Positions 37,201 through 49,400 of a stretch of 64,000 nucleotides of DNA are shown here, one piece after another. Below the pieces are notes generated by a model. The model had not been told where the DNA came from. It did not search any database and saw only the letters and a program-made list of their open reading frames with translations. Source of the stretch: Zingiber officinale (taxonomy: Eukaryota; Streptophyta; Magnoliopsida; Zingiberales; Zingiberaceae); the NCBI RefSeq assembly GCF_018446385.1, contig NC_055990.1:25254726-25318725 (forward strand), given 5' to 3'. Position 1 is the stretch's first letter, and every line of letters starts with the position of its first letter. The position numbers were made by a program, and so were the translations under genes.

Positions 37201-40200
37201 AATTTATAATCCTGTTCTCTTTCTGTTCTGCCATAATGATTGATTTAGAGACATTTGTTTTGTGGAAGCTAGCATGTGGAATGAATTCTTATACATTATT
37301 AAATTTCAACATAATCAATTTTGAAATGCTGTAATTATGATTCTTTGATCAATTCCTCTGATCTTTTCTAGCCCTATCCACTCTACCACGTCATTATATT
37401 CTTCTTTGTAAGATTTTGCCCCTCAGCCTTGTTGACTTGGTCTTTTCTCGAATGTCTGAGAATCTCTCTATTGTGGAGGCAAAGAATTTGTTGGTGGGAG
37501 TTCAACTTATTTCTCCTTTGATCATACTTTAGCTCAGTAATCCATCACTATAGGACAATTTTGGATGAGTGTGTTCCATATTCCTTTTCTATCGATTTCC
37601 TTGCGCTGATATAACCGTTCTTTATCAAGACATTCATTTGGTTTAATGTGCTTTCACCGTAATTTGATGAACCTTTTGCTGCTTTTATCAATTTCCCTTA
37701 TCTGAATTTTGTAAAAACATACATAGCAGCATAAAAGACGTAGAAGATGCTGGAATTCTATTCAATCAAAAGAAAGAACGATAATAAGAGCCAGCCAAAT
37801 TAAGCAAACACATGAAAAACACTTGATTGTAAATCGAACTGCTGAATCATCCATATGAGTCTGACAATTTATTCCTTTTTCTTTTCTGTGGATGTAGGCA
37901 TTTGACACACTTTTAGCTGCTCTGGACACTCGGGGGATTAGGGAATCACATTTGCACTCAATGCTCCAAAGAATAGAGACAACATACAAAGAGGCAATAA
38001 AGAGGAGAAAGGATCTTATCATTTCAGCAACGTCATCTGGAGATCATGCTAAACCAAGGGCCTCCAGAATGGTGTCAGGCTCAGATTGCAGCATGGAAAT
38101 TGATAGTCCTAGTCTTTGCAGGTTCACTCCTGATGCCTTGGAGAACTCAACATCTCTCAAAATTGAACTTGGTAGCAACGAAGTAGAGAAAAACTCTGCT
38201 CTTGTCAGATACCAAGGTTTTTTGGGATGGATGTGGAATGAATGCTATAATTCACAGATATTATGCACGATGAAATATGGGGCGAAAAGATGTCCTGAGT
38301 TGCTTCATACTTGTGATTGTTGCTTCCAGTCTTTCTTAGCTGAAGAAAAACATTGCCCTTCTTGCCACAAGACATTTAAGACCTTCCAAAACTCTGATGC
38401 ACTTTTTTCAGAGCATGTGACTCTATGTGAACAGAAAAGAAAGTTAGACCCTGATTGGAAACTCCAACTCTCTAACTCTACTCTTCCAATGGGGATCAGA
38501 TTGCTGAAGACACTACTATCCATGACTGAGGTGCACACTGTTTTGAGTCCTAAATCTATTTTTTGATGTCTCATGGTTAGCAAAATTTTACCAATTTATC
38601 AGTTTGATTTTTGATAAGTAATGTTGTTAATTGCAGGCTGTGATTCCAGCAGAAGCACTTCAAACTCTTTGGACAGAGGGTTATAGGAAATCTTGGGCTG
38701 TGAAATTGCATTCTTCATCATCTGCTGGGGAGCTTTTTCAGGTTTTAACTTGTTCAATGTTATTCACCACTGAATTTTTCTATATTACCTACAGATGGTC
38801 AAACGAATTTGTTTTTTTTTTTTTTTTTTGTATATTAGTCACTTTAAAATTTAAAAATTGGTTATACCGATTGTTTTTTTTATTTTTTATCTCTCTGTCA
38901 GTCTTTTAAACCAATTCTTATATGAGAGATATATCACTATTATACAGGTTCAACTTCCATTCTATTGAAACCTGCATAGTATTTGATATAATATTCCGTA
39001 AAATCGTCTTTTCCCCCTTTTCACATGAGAACTCAATTAGGCCATTTTCTTTTTTTATAATATATTTGTTGCTTGAACCACCACTTGGTTCTTCTTCCTG
39101 ATATGCAGTAAAGGACTAGGTGTCAAATTCTTTGTATTATAAAACCTTCATTTTAGAAAGTGTTAGCATATAACGTGATCAATTAACCAGTCTAGACAAA
39201 ATTACTTGTGAGTGAAAGGAGCCAGCTTATGAATGTATATGTTATGTGATTGCAGGTTCTGACATTGTTGGAGCGTGCTGTAAAACTGGATTTTCTTTTG
39301 TCAAGTTTTGAAACGACAACTGAACCTCTGATTTCTAAGCAAGAAACTGCCTCGACCATCTCTGCTCAATCTGGACTTGTTCCTGTACTACCGTGGGTGC
39401 CTTATACTTCAGCAGCTGTGGCTTTGAGGCTGTTAGATCTTGATTTTTCGATTTCTTATATGTTGAACCAGAAGCTAGAGTCTCGAAAGGAAAAGGAAGG
39501 GCATTATATTGTAAGTCTTATATTCCTTCTATTATTTATGGATCTCAGAATGAACCCAACTAGCTTCTATTTTTCTATTTTGAAGTTTATCAAGGTTTTC
39601 TATTTTCCTGCAGAAGCTTCCATCACACTATGCTGCGGTTAACAACATGCAAGAGGTAGATCCTATGGGAACTCCTGAACAAGTTGATTATCTCACTGAA
39701 GGGAGGTGGTTAGATTCAGGAAGTGGACAGAGGGGTCGAGGACGAGGCAGTCGTGGGCGAGGTGGACGTGGTCGTGGGCGAGGGAGAGGACTAAGGGGGA
39801 GTGCAAGCTCCTCCAGGGCCAATTTTATGACTGAAAATCTCAGTATTTTCGACAAGGCCACAAGAAAATTCACCAGAAGAGGAAGAACACGTGGTCGTGG
39901 TGGGCGTAGGCGTGGACGCCGAACTATCAGGCCTAGGCAAATATCTGATGGTAGAGTATCCACAATCAATAAAAGGTCACTTTTGGGCAGCTTGATCACT
40001 GCAAACAGCAACTCCAAACAGGCAATGATTGCAGATTCCCCACAGAGCTCAGGTGGAGACGAATGGGGCATAGCTCAAGTTAGAAAGCCATATGTTGAAG
40101 ACGACGATATTAGTAGAGGCTCTGAATCTGATGATAATGGTCAAGCTTCTGGGGATGATTATGATGATCAGGCAGCAGACTCTCTTGTAGAATACGACTA

Positions 40201-40429
40201 CAGCAAGTCCATAGGATTAGCTGACGACGGATCGGAGGATGTTGGAGACATGGACATGGATGAAGATGTCGAAGAAGACGATATGGATGGTAGAAGTCAT
40301 GACTTGGATGCTTACATGGATGATGACGATGATGATTTGCAAGATAACCCAGACGATGTTGAAGATGGAGAGGGAAATAGAGATGAAGATGAGGGGGCAA
40401 CTTCGTACTCGTCACAGTATAGCGATTGA
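28222..40429 (+). CDS. RLT2: Homeobox-DDT domain protein RLT1/RLT2-like (RINGLET)
   Basis: Plant partner of ISWI remodellers (CHR11/CHR17), nuclear, controlling nucleosome spacing and the vegetative phase. Eighteen exons: 28222-28390, 28498-29010, 31582-31664, 31819-32316, 32391-32480, 32551-32715, 32788-33010, 33115-33215, 33515-33601, 34211-34363, 34455-34610, 35107-35316, 35385-36314, 36389-36916, 37898-38530, 38637-38741, 39256-39510 and 39614-40429. The frame closes exactly at 1904 aa. Homeodomain at about 39-100 (ends LQMWFCHRRLKDRK); Arg/Glu coiled coil 300-450; DDT 575-645 (FLITFADILGLWPFTLDEF); HARE-HTH 747-816; WHIM1 1090-1126; WHIM2/3 about 1255-1290 (LPLGQDRRRNRYWLF); Cys-rich CDCCFQSF...CPSC near 1445-1485; RG-rich 1655-1735; acidic tail. 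RLT1 versus RLT2 is not resolved. Residues 943-1093 are an in-frame tandem duplication (separate entry). Intron 2 (2.6 kb) holds a MITE and two SINEs. Confidence 0.94.
29997..30833. mobile_element. MITE-like element in RLT intron 2
   Basis: The left end GGGTGTGTTTGGTT and the right end read inward, GAGTGTGTTTGGTT, are terminal inverted repeats. Subterminal variants of ATAACCTTGG / CCAAGGTTAT occur in both orientations at both ends, so the element can fold back. The original length without the nested SINE would be about 650 bp. No clear target duplication is left. TIR type suggests PIF/Harbinger (Tourist-like), but this is not proven. Confidence 0.7.
30190..30360 (+). mobile_element. Au-type SINE nested in the intronic MITE
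   Basis: The element carries tRNA-derived Pol III promoter boxes: box A-like CTTGGCGCAACGGTAAAG and box B-like GGTCACGGTTCGAATCCT. The SINE body GCAGGGTAAGGCTATGTACA and a 3' end ...GTGCACCGGGTTGCCCTTT follow. This matches the Au SINE family known from many angiosperms. A 16-bp target duplication flanks it with one mismatch (30174-30189 and 30361-30376, ATTAGCCT(C/A)GGTTACA). Confidence 0.92.
31177..31332 (+). mobile_element. Second Au-type SINE in RLT intron 2, 5'-truncated
   Basis: Same family as the copy at 30190: boxes GCGTGCAACGGTAAAG and GGTCACTGGTTTGAATCC, body AGGATAAGGCTGCGTACAAT, and a 3' T-run. The first 10-15 bases of the family are missing. An 18-bp target duplication with two mismatches flanks it (31159-31176 and 31333-31350). 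Box B carries extra mutations relative to the first copy, so it may be older. Confidence 0.9.
35763..36215 (+). repeat. In-frame tandem duplication inside RLT exon 13
   Basis: Copy 1 (35763-35990, 228 bp, 76 aa) and copy 2 (35991-36215, 225 bp, 75 aa) both start VGKMKGGREIGATPQ and end NFGEPWV(E/Q)GLAE. Copy 2 lacks one Glu codon. Identity is about 94 % by eye, and the frame is kept throughout. Copy 2 runs directly into the conserved GDYSGLSVEERLNALVALLG (WHIM1). Confidence 0.96.
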
Positions 40430-43132
40430 CAACGGGATGGTCAATTAATCTGTCCGGGTGGAGTCAAGGCCACCACATTGTTAAGATGATGATCGCTTAG
40501 AGGCACGGTTCGATCAATCAACTTATGTTTATGCTTCCTCATTAGATCATTGCTCCGTCAAGCCAGTAATTTATTGCATCAGATCCATCCGTGCAAGTAT
40601 TGAAGATGACTGCACCCTCTCGAGTTCAGTCTTTTTGTAATTTTGTTTTGTTTATTTTCTCTCTATCTTTTTTCTTTTCTTTTCTTTTTTACTTGTTGCT
40701 ATGTTGCAAATTTAAGCGATCCTCCCTGGCCAAGAGAGGCGAAGAGGGAGATAAGAGCGAATGGTTGGTTTATCAAACCTTTTTTTTTTCTATTTTGTAC
40801 AAATGTTAATGATGCACTATTACCTATTGGGTAACGTAGGCCCTTTTTATTTTTGTGCTAATTCCATATATCATCAGTTGCATTTTGTATACCATCGTTG
40901 ACTAGACACTTGATAGAGGTCATCAGAATGGTGCTCGTTCAATTTTATTTTATTCTAATTAAATAAAGACGAGTAAATTCTATTGTGGTCACTCTAAGGA
41001 ATTATTAGAGAATAGTATAAAATTCTGTTGGAAAGAGACTCTAGATTAATAGTATCGATACTCTAATTAAATTGTGTGACATGATGTTGACGGCACAAAT
41101 TAACACTTGAGACAGCAACCAAGCATCTTAGCATCTTGCAAATTAAAAGGTGAAGAAAGGGCGTTCCATTTTCCTTTCAGAGAAAGATCAATGAATGGAC
41201 TAACCAACTGTAAGCGATTGGGAGGATCATAATGTCGAGAATTTGAATGGAAATATTAAGAGGTGGACGAAAAAGATTGTATTGTATATGATATTTTTAG
41301 TCTCAATTCTCATAGTTTTATTATTAGTTTATATTGTATCATATGCATTAATATTATGAATATATGCATGGAAAAGACTCTCTCATATGTGGATATGTAA
41401 GGGAGGTAAATCTAGAATCTAAATTGTGCTGAACTAAATTGATGTACAGACACGACTGACAGTCCAGCTTTCCAAACAACTCTTCCTGAGATTATTAGCT
41501 TATCCAACACAGATTGCATAATTGGATGGGCAAAGAATCACGCCGCCGCACTAGTTGAGTTACTCAAGAGGACCACAATGTGCAACATGACTCCAGACAT
41601 GCATGTAAGTCAAGATACTACTACTCTACAAGCTTTTGGGACCTCCATTGGTAGTGTCCGTTCCATGTTCTTGTTCTTGCTCACCATCAATCAAAATTCA
41701 TGGAACACGCCATGAGGTTTGCCACCGAAATTAGTACACCACATTAAGCCATCGCATCAACTCGCTTATAAGGATCACATCACATGGTTTTCATTGAGCC
41801 TACAATGCACTCAGCGAGTTCAGTCGGAACCACCTGCCGACACACGTAGTGCATGACCTCGCAAAAAGGAAGCCAGCAATTAGTTAAGCCACATGAGTCG
41901 AAGATTCCTACGCTGAATCTGTCACTAACGACGTACTTTGTGTTACGCTGCCAAATTATTTGATTAGTTTCTAAACACAATTCTCAGTTGATAGATCGAC
42001 AGAAATCTTGTTCTGCACTGCTTCACCTGACAAAGAGGTGTGCCATTCAAGCAAGACCATCCTCGAACTGGTCTGCTCGAAAACGGAATTGCACTGTGCA
42101 ATGTGCCAGTACTGAATATGAGCCCAACAACACTGTGCTTGCTGCTGCAAATGAGCATAGTTTACAAGCAATAATGATTCTGTTTGACCAAAAACATCCA
42201 CACGGAACTATTGTATATCTATATCTATCTATCTATCTATTTATTTATCTATCTATCTATCTATAATTGCAAAGTGAGTCGGAATAGGCAAGGAATCAAT
42301 ATTTTTGGATTCGGAACAGGTTGACAGATCCAAGTTTATCTAATCCGATCGGCACCGAGAAACTGGCACGAAGCAATTCTCGCCAAGAAACTGCATCTGA
42401 TTCCACTACAAACACAATCTGTACACCAAGTTAATTGTAGGACGCGTGCACACTACTGGCACCAGAACATGATTTCTTGTGTGCTAAATCTTCTCACATT
42501 GGTATATTCACTCGCAAGCTACTGCACGAACATACAATGTTAGACCACACAGCACTCGAGACTCAGCAATCAAGCACCTTCCTTGTCATCAAAGGTGGAG
42601 AACATGGCAGTTAGCCAACTGAAAGCAAGGGCAAAGAATCACGTTGTAGAGATGTTGAAATTGCAGAAGAGCTAGTCAGTTCGATCGAGAGGACCACAAT
42701 AGTATAATTATACTAGTGATGGAGGTCAGAAGTTGAAGAATCAAACAGACAAATGTGGATGGAGTTGTAGACACTCATAACAAGCCCCCTCCTCTATAAT
42801 TTTCTGGGACCTTTCCTCAATCAATCAAAATTTATGGAACCCACCACCATGAGCTTTGCCACCCAAATTATTATACGACTCCCTAAAGACCACCTCACAT
42901 GGTTTTTATTGAGCTACAATGCCCTCACAGTACATCAACTTGCAAGACAGCGATCATCAGCAATTGTACCTACACAAGTTACTAAATTTGCACCACGTCA
43001 CAAACTTGAATGATCAAGGCACGACAGATGTGATAATGCACTATAGTTCTAATACGAGATTTTGATGCAGCATCGATCGATCGATCGATCCGTCTTAAAG
43101 TGGTAAACAGTAATTTCACATGCTAATGGCCT
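40430..43132. other. Spacer between RLT and the K+ channel, with a diverged duplication
   Basis: The RLT 3' untranslated region is followed by about 2.4 kb without a recognised gene. Two related blocks, about 41529-41811 and 42629-42929, share aligned words (gcaaagaatcacg, gaggaccacaat, tcaatcaaaat, cacatggttttcattgagc) in the same order. They mark an old tandem duplication with a period near 1.1 kb upstream of the channel. A (TATC)n microsatellite lies at 42216-42265 and an (ATCG)n run near 43075-43089. Confidence 0.6.
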
Positions 43133-43175
43133 CACTTTATAAAGGCCTTTTTTTCTCAGTTTTTTTATAAAGGCC
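43133..43175 (+). promoter_or_regulatory. Duplicated TATA-box motif before the K+ channel gene
   Basis: The word TTTATAAAGGCC occurs twice, near 43137-43148 and 43165-43176, embedded in T-rich DNA. The second copy is about 45 bp before the ATG at 43217, the first about 75 bp. Either could position transcription, and the second would leave a very short leader. Confidence 0.5.
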
Positions 43176-43216
43176 TCTCTTTGCGTTGCCTGCCTGCCTG
43201 CCATTGCCAAGCGACC

Positions 43217-46200
43217 ATGCCATCGTCTTCCATGAGCTGCTTCCGCCGCTTGTGCGCCGACGGCTTCACATTGCTGAGCGGAAACCAAAAGTGCATCCTA
43301 TACGATGACCTTCTGCCGTCGCTCGGAGCGTCGATAAGCGACTCGATCAAGCTGAGGAAGCGCATGATTTCGCCATACGATCCGCGTTACAGGTACGCAT
43401 GCACCTAGCGTCCTTAATTATTCCTTGTCTGAGCTAGTCAAATTCACGAACACTTTACAGGCTGTGGGAGCTGTTCCTGATATTCCTGGTTCTCTACTCG
43501 GCCTGGATCTGCCCCTTTGAGTTCGCATTCCTCCGCTACTTGCCGAGAACAATCTGCGTCGTGGATAGCATCGTCGACAGCTTTTTCGCCGTCGACATCA
43601 TGCTCACCTTCTTTGTCGCCTTTGTCGATCGCAAATCCTACCTTCTTGTCGACGACCCGAAGAGAATAGCATCCAGGTACGTACAATCAATTAGTTTAGC
43701 TACTGGCTACTAGCTCCGATCGTGCGAAGCTTCAAGGACTTGGATTTTGCAGGTATTTGTCGACGTGGTTCGTCTGCGACGTGTGCTCGACATTTCCTTT
43801 TCAAATCATCAGCTTCTCCTTCAATACGAATGGCAACAGTCTCAGCTTCAAGCTTCTGAGCATGCTCAGACTGTGGCGACTGCACCGCGTCAGCTCTCTG
43901 TTTGCGAGGTCTCTACTGTATATGTTAATTCTTCTCCAACAGTTTAGAATAGGATCATATTCGTTTGCTTAATTAATCCTCAGGCTGGAGAAGGATCTTC
44001 GGTTCAATTACTTCTGGACGCGGTGCACAAAGCTATTCTCTGTAAGCTTCGATTTCATGTGAATGAATGAAGGCTTTAATATATATATATATATAGTTAG
44101 AACAGTCGGTCACTAACCATCTGCTCCAGGTGACTATCTTCGCAGTGCACTTTTCAGGATGCTTCAGCTACATGATCGCCGACCGGTACCCTCAGCCAAC
44201 GGCAACGTGGATCGGCGCGGCCATTCCAAGCTTCAAGCAAGATACAGTGTGGTTCAGATACGTGACGTCGATCTACTTCTCCATCACAACACTCTCGACC
44301 ACTGGCTACGGCGACTTCCATGCTCAAAACCCGAGAGAAATGCTCTTCGCTATTTGCTACATGTTCTTCAACCTCGGCCTGACGGCGTACCTCATCGGAA
44401 ACATGACCAATCTCGTGGTCAATTGGACCAGTCGCACCAAGAACTTCGTAAGAGCTCTGCTCTGCTCTGTTCTTAGCATCCATATATATTAGAATTCAAC
44501 TACTACTACTACTAATTGCTTAGTAATTGGCTGATTTCACAGAGAAACACAATCCAAGATGCTTCCGAATTCGCAACGAGAAACAAGTTGCCCAAGCACA
44601 TAAAGCAGCAAATGCTATCTCACATATGCCTCAGATTCAAAACCGAGGAGCTGAAACAACAAGGAGCACTCAATTGCCTCCCAAAAGCCATTCGATCCAG
44701 CATAGCTGAGTACCTGTTCTTGCCCCTCGTTCAAAGAGCATACCTTTTCCAAGGCGTCTCCTTCAATCTCATCTTTCAGCTGGTAATCGTCGAGCCCTGA
44801 AACGACTTCCATATATATATAGATATATAGATGATCGATGCATGCTAATAATATATAAATAGGTCACGGAAATGCAAGCTGAGTACGTGCCCCCAAAGGA
44901 AGATGTGATTCTGGAGAACGAAGCCTCGACTGATCTTTATATAATCGTATCTGGCGAAGTGGTTAATATTATTTTTTTTTTGGTTAACTGCAGCTTTGAG
45001 TTTGTTGTCATACGGCATATAGTTGGAGCTCACCTTTTGTTGAATTTTGGCTGCAGGAACTGCGAACGTGCGTGGATGGGAACGAAAAAGTGAGTGAGTA
45101 TAGTCCCCACTTAGTATGTAGAATTACGATCCAGATCGGAGGATTGTGCAATCAAGAAGTACCAAATTGCTTCTCATTATTTAGAATCATTTTTTTATTA
45201 TGGGATCATAGTAGAATTGGTGAGATCGGTACAATCAGAATAGAATAGGATCGATACAATCCTATGTTATAACGATTCTATTTATTTTTTTTATTGAAAT
45301 TATCTTGTTGGCCTTTAAATTGATCACCTTGTGGCCCTATATTCTACCGATCCGATTCCAATCTTGGTCCCGAATCGATCATATATAGGATCATGATATC
45401 AAATTATGGTCAGTCACTATTCCAAAGGCTAGTAGACACCTACGATTTATCTCCTTTATGTTGATTTTGAATTGCGATCTAGATCGGAGGATTGTATGAT
45501 CTAGAATTATCAAATTGCTCCTCGATCATTTGGAATCATTTTTTGCTATGAGATCAGAGCAGAATCAGTGAGATCGGTAAAATCAGAGTAGGATCGGTAC
45601 AATCCTGTGTTACAACGATTCTACTTTTTTTTTTTTATTGAAATTGTCTTGTTGACCTTTAAATTGATCATCTTATGGCCCTATTTCCTATCGATCCGAT
45701 TTCAATCCTAGTCCCGAATCAACCTTACATAGGATCACGATCTCAAATTGTGACTGGTCATTATTTCAAAGGCTAGTAGACACCTGTGATTTATTTCCTC
45801 TATATTGACTCTGGGACGGGTTGACGGAGAAGGGGGGGTGTAGTCCCCACAATAGTTTGTAGAATTGCGATCTAAATCATAAGATTGCCTGATCCAGAAT
45901 TATCAAATTGCTCCTCGATCATTTGGAATCGTTTTTTGCTATGAGATCAGAGTAGAATCGGTGAGATCGGTAAAATTAGAGTAGGATCGGTACAATCCTG
46001 TGTTACAACGATTCTACTTATTTTTTTTATTGAAATTGTCTTGTTGGCTTTTAAACTGGTCATCTTGTGGCCCTATATCCTACCGATCCGATTCCAATCC
46101 TAGTCTCGAATCAATCTTACATAGGATCACGATCTCAAATGGTGGTCAGTCATTATTCTAAAGGTATCTTCTCCATGTTGACTCTGAGACAGGTTGGCAG

Positions 46201-47290
46201 AGAAGGGGGGCGTAATCCCCACCATAGTTTGTAGAATTACGATCCAAATCATAGGATTGTACGATCCAGAATTAGCAAATTGCTCCTCAATCATTTGGAA
46301 TCATTTTTTGCTATGGGATCAAAGCAAAATCGGTGAGATTGGTAAAATCAAAGTAGTATCGGTACAATCCTATGTTACAACGATTTTACCCATTTTTTTT
46401 TATTGAAATTATCTTGTTGGCCTCTAAATTGGTCATCTTGTGGCCCTATATCCTACCGATCCGATTTCAATATCCCGAATCGATTTTACGTAGGATCATG
46501 ATCTCAAATTGTGTATTATATTAGAGTTGATGGAACTCCACACTAAAGTTCTTATATATTAAGCATAATAATGGAGAAGGGGATTGATCGATCTTAGAAT
46601 TCTGTCAGGCCCTTGCGAAGGTAGCTGCTGAGGAAATGTTTGGAGAGACAGGAGTTCTATGCCACATGCCTCAGCCGTTCACCGTGAGAACCACTCAACT
46701 CACACAAATTCTCAGGCTGAACAAGGCCAAACTCTTGAACGCCATGCGAGAAAGAAAACCGGACGCAAACATCATCATCAGCAATCTCTTTCAGGTGAAT
46801 ACATTATAACAATTTAACTATCTATCCAATAGATCGTCTTTCATAACGTTCGCATGTTACAGAAGTTGAGGCTACAAGAAAAACTACACCCAACAATACA
46901 ACTGAATGATCGAGAAATCATTAAACAATGGTTCGATAGAGGCGAGGAAGAAGAACTTGTTTGCAAAAGGGTGACAATCCACATGGGCTTTCAGAAGACA
47001 AATCTAGAAAGGCATCTGATGGCAAAGATGATACAGTTACCAACCACTTTGGAGGAACTCCTCAGAATTGGTGGTAAGCATTCCTTCCTTCCTTCCTTTC
47101 ACTTGCAACATCGATCCAATCAATTGTATATCGAATCAAAAATAAATAAAAAAAGACTGATATAACAATCTTAATTGCAGGGGAGAAGTTTGTAGGGCAT
47201 CATCCTACAAAAGTGGTGAATGGAGAGAATGCAGAAATCGATGATATTCGTGTGGTGCGTGATGGTGACCATTTATATCTTCAAGCGTGA
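43217..47290 (+). CDS. Shaker-family inward-rectifying K+ channel, KAT type
   Basis: Plasma-membrane voltage-gated K+ channel like Arabidopsis KAT1/KAT2. Exons: 43217-43392, 43461-43676, 43753-43908, 43984-44041, 44130-44447, 44543-44782, 44863-44961, 45057-45089, 46609-46794, 46863-47073 and 47181-47290. The frame closes exactly at 600 aa. S1-S6 lie between residues 60 and 300. The S4 sensor reads [16 protein letters not shown], with His where KAT1 has Arg. The selectivity filter TTGYGD is at 259-264, followed by [20 protein letters not shown]. The C-linker and cyclic-nucleotide-binding fold run about 310-490, and the C-terminal KHA domain (KRVTIHMGF to [20 protein letters not shown]) about 530-600. 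There are no ankyrin repeats, which excludes AKT types. The linker before KHA is much shorter than in KAT1. Intron 8 (45090-46608) is filled with a tandem repeat. Which KAT subclass, and whether it is electrically active alone, cannot be decided here. Confidence 0.93.
45098..46520 (+). repeat. Four-unit tandem repeat filling K+ channel intron 8
   Basis: Units of about 350-390 bp start near 45117, 45468, 45859 and 46229, each with GAATT(A/G)CGATC. They share GCTCCTCGATCATTTGGAAT, GGATCGGTACAATCCT, an A/T-rich stretch ATTGAAATTGTCTTGTTGGC and GTGGCCCTATATCCTACCGA. Units 1, 3 and 4 are preceded by a (A/G)T(A/C)CCCCAC word that unit 2 lacks. Divergence is about 10 % by eye. It is not coding; open frames in it are chance. 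Confidence 0.92.
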
Positions 47291-48795
47291 CCGATCTAAA
47301 TTCTGCTCTTCCGTCCAACTAAACAGACATTTGTGGTTGTTTGATCCAAAGGATTGTCAATTCAACTGCAAGTACACTAAGGGATTTGTTTTGCCCTAAA
47401 AGATTCAAGCGTTCTAAGTAAATGTCTATTATCTATCTTTAAGGTAATATTGAAAATATACAACAACAAATCAAATGCGGACCCGAGTCCATAGAAAATA
47501 CCATTGTATTTCTTACTTGTTGCCTGAGTTTCTATGAGCGCAGAATGATCTTCTATAAGAATAGACAGTAATCCATAATCCTTCTCAATGGGGAAGATAG
47601 GAGGAAGATGAAGAAGCTCAATTGAATCAAATATTCAAGATGTCCAAATAATACCTTGATCCATCCTATAGGGATTATCCACATAAAAGTCCATTCATCA
47701 TTAATACCTCATTAATATTAATGAATTGAGTTAACGGATTTGAATCCATATCTAATATATTAAACCTACCTTCCTACATAAAACATTAGATCACTTAATT
47801 AGAATTTAGTTCTCTTAATAATAATTAATTATGTTAATCAAATGTAAACCCATATTACAGAGATTTAAGCCCACTAATATGGGCTTAATCCTTTTAGATA
47901 GAATATAAATCAATGTAAAACCAACTACTTAATTCTATTTACAAATACTAACTTTTTAAAACCACTTTCAGTGGTATTAATGAAGTATATCAATATATTT
48001 GTATAGTAAATTTAAATGCTAATCAATTCAACTTATCTAACTTTAAAAAAATAACTAATAAAAATTTCCAAATTATAATAAAATAATTATTATAATTAAA
48101 ATAATTTTCTTTCAATTTGAATGAAACCGTGGAGACCCATCACCCATACCTAGAAAATGACCTTCATATGGATATGGATATGGACATGGACAACAAAAGG
48201 AAGCGACACATTGAATGATTCTTTTTTAGATGGATCTCCTTTTCCTCACCATTAAATTGAATTCCGTGTTCCCCCATTACATCCTACATCCATATTTAAA
48301 TCCATAAACAAAGTTTTCATGTTCCAATTGTATCGTCATCGTCATTATTATCATCGTCATCAAACATTCAACAATCTAAATCTAAGTAAATTCAATGAAC
48401 TTTTTTCATTGATATTGTTAAATTAATTTGTATTTTTTGTTAGATATCAAGGGCTAATAATAGTTATGAAATGGCAATGCACCTTCTCAAGCATCTTTCT
48501 AGTTGGCAATGGAAAGGAATCCTCCAACTAAGCTTGACTTAAAGTGCCACTAAATGCATCTCAAATGAGATAAACTTTAAAATTAATGCAGTTTTATTAT
48601 TGTATGATTGGTTTCGAGAGTAAATAATTTGTTTTAGTTGATGAAAAAGAGATCTTAATTACTGAACTAGGAAAGAAATTTAATTCCCCACTAAAACAGA
48701 ATAAATTTGGATGGGCAACAGGAGGAGGAGGAGAACTTTACGATTTGGGCCACGAACACAAACACGACTAGATACCAGATCCCTAAAAGTACAAG
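47291..48795. other. Spacer between the K+ channel and the Dof gene
   Basis: 3' ends of two convergent genes. The DNA is AT-rich, with no recognised gene or repeat. Short homopurine and AATAAT runs only. Confidence 0.45.
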
Positions 48796-49302
48796 TCAAC
48801 GGAGCGCGCCGCCGCCGATCCCGCGATCGAGCCTCGGCGGCGCGCCGGGCCGCAGCATCCAACTCTGGGCGGCGGATCCGACGCACCCGGGGGCGGAGGC
48901 GGCTGCGGCGGCGGAGGGGCGGTGGACGGGGCGGCCCCTGCGGCGGCCGGCCCCGACGGGGACGTTGCGGAGGGCGCCGCCGGCGGTCCAGTAGCGGTGG
49001 CAGGCCTTGCAGAAGTGCCGCGGCTGGTTCACGTTGTAGTTGTTGAAGTAGCAGAACTTGGTCTCCCGGCTCTTGCACCGCGGACACGGCAGCGCCTCCC
49101 CCCTGGACGCCGCCGCCGCCGCCGCCCCGGTCGCTGGATGCGCCCCCTCCTCTTCCTCCTCCGCTTCCTCCTCCTCCTCCTCCTCTTCCGCCTCCTCCTC
49201 CTCCAGCTGCCGCTTGACTTCTCTGTCCCTCTTCCCGATCACCGTGCCGAAAAGCTTGAAACTTGGCGGTGGTTGTGGCGGCGCGGCCTCTTCCTCCGCC
49301 AT
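48796..49302 (-). CDS. Dof zinc-finger transcription factor (short, Dof1.5/CDF-like)
   Basis: Single-exon 168-aa nuclear DNA-binding protein; Dof factors bind AAAG sites. The Dof domain reads [20 protein letters not shown] and so on, with the full CX2CX21CX2C zinc ligands and the basic end [17 protein letters not shown], at about residues 68-125. Before it, [11 protein letters not shown] near residue 14 resembles the KLFGKTI motif of the CDF/COG1 clade, followed by a Glu-rich run (about 35-55) from a GAG/GAA repeat. The C-terminal tail is only about 45 residues and lacks the long CDF motifs, hence the comparison with short Dof1.5-type proteins. The start at 49302 is preferred (GCCATGGCG context); in-frame ATGs at 49356 and 49389 would add 18 or 29 residues. 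Very GC-rich, which creates long spurious frames on the other strand. Confidence 0.92.
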   Translation of the reverse strand: MAEEEAAPPQPPPSFKLFGTVIGKRDREVKRQLEEEEAEEEEEEEEAEEEEEGAHPATGAAAAAASRGEALPCPRCKSRETKFCYFNNYNVNQPRHFCKACHRYWTAGGALRNVPVGAGRRRGRPVHRPSAAAAASAPGCVGSAAQSWMLRPGAPPRLDRGIGGGALR

Positions 49303-49400
49303 GGCGATGGGGTGGGATTTGGGGATGGCAGTGGAAATGGGAGAGGGATTGTTCATATAAATAAAGTAAAAAAGGGGGGGAAGCAACAAAAAGGCTCCAT

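Noticed and set aside
39688-40071. 127-aa Pro/Arg-rich minus-strand frame
   Set aside because: Antisense of the RG-rich last RLT exon.
44159-44476. Overlapping plus-strand frame in the K+ channel pore exon
   Set aside because: Out of frame with the conserved pore sequence; a shadow frame.
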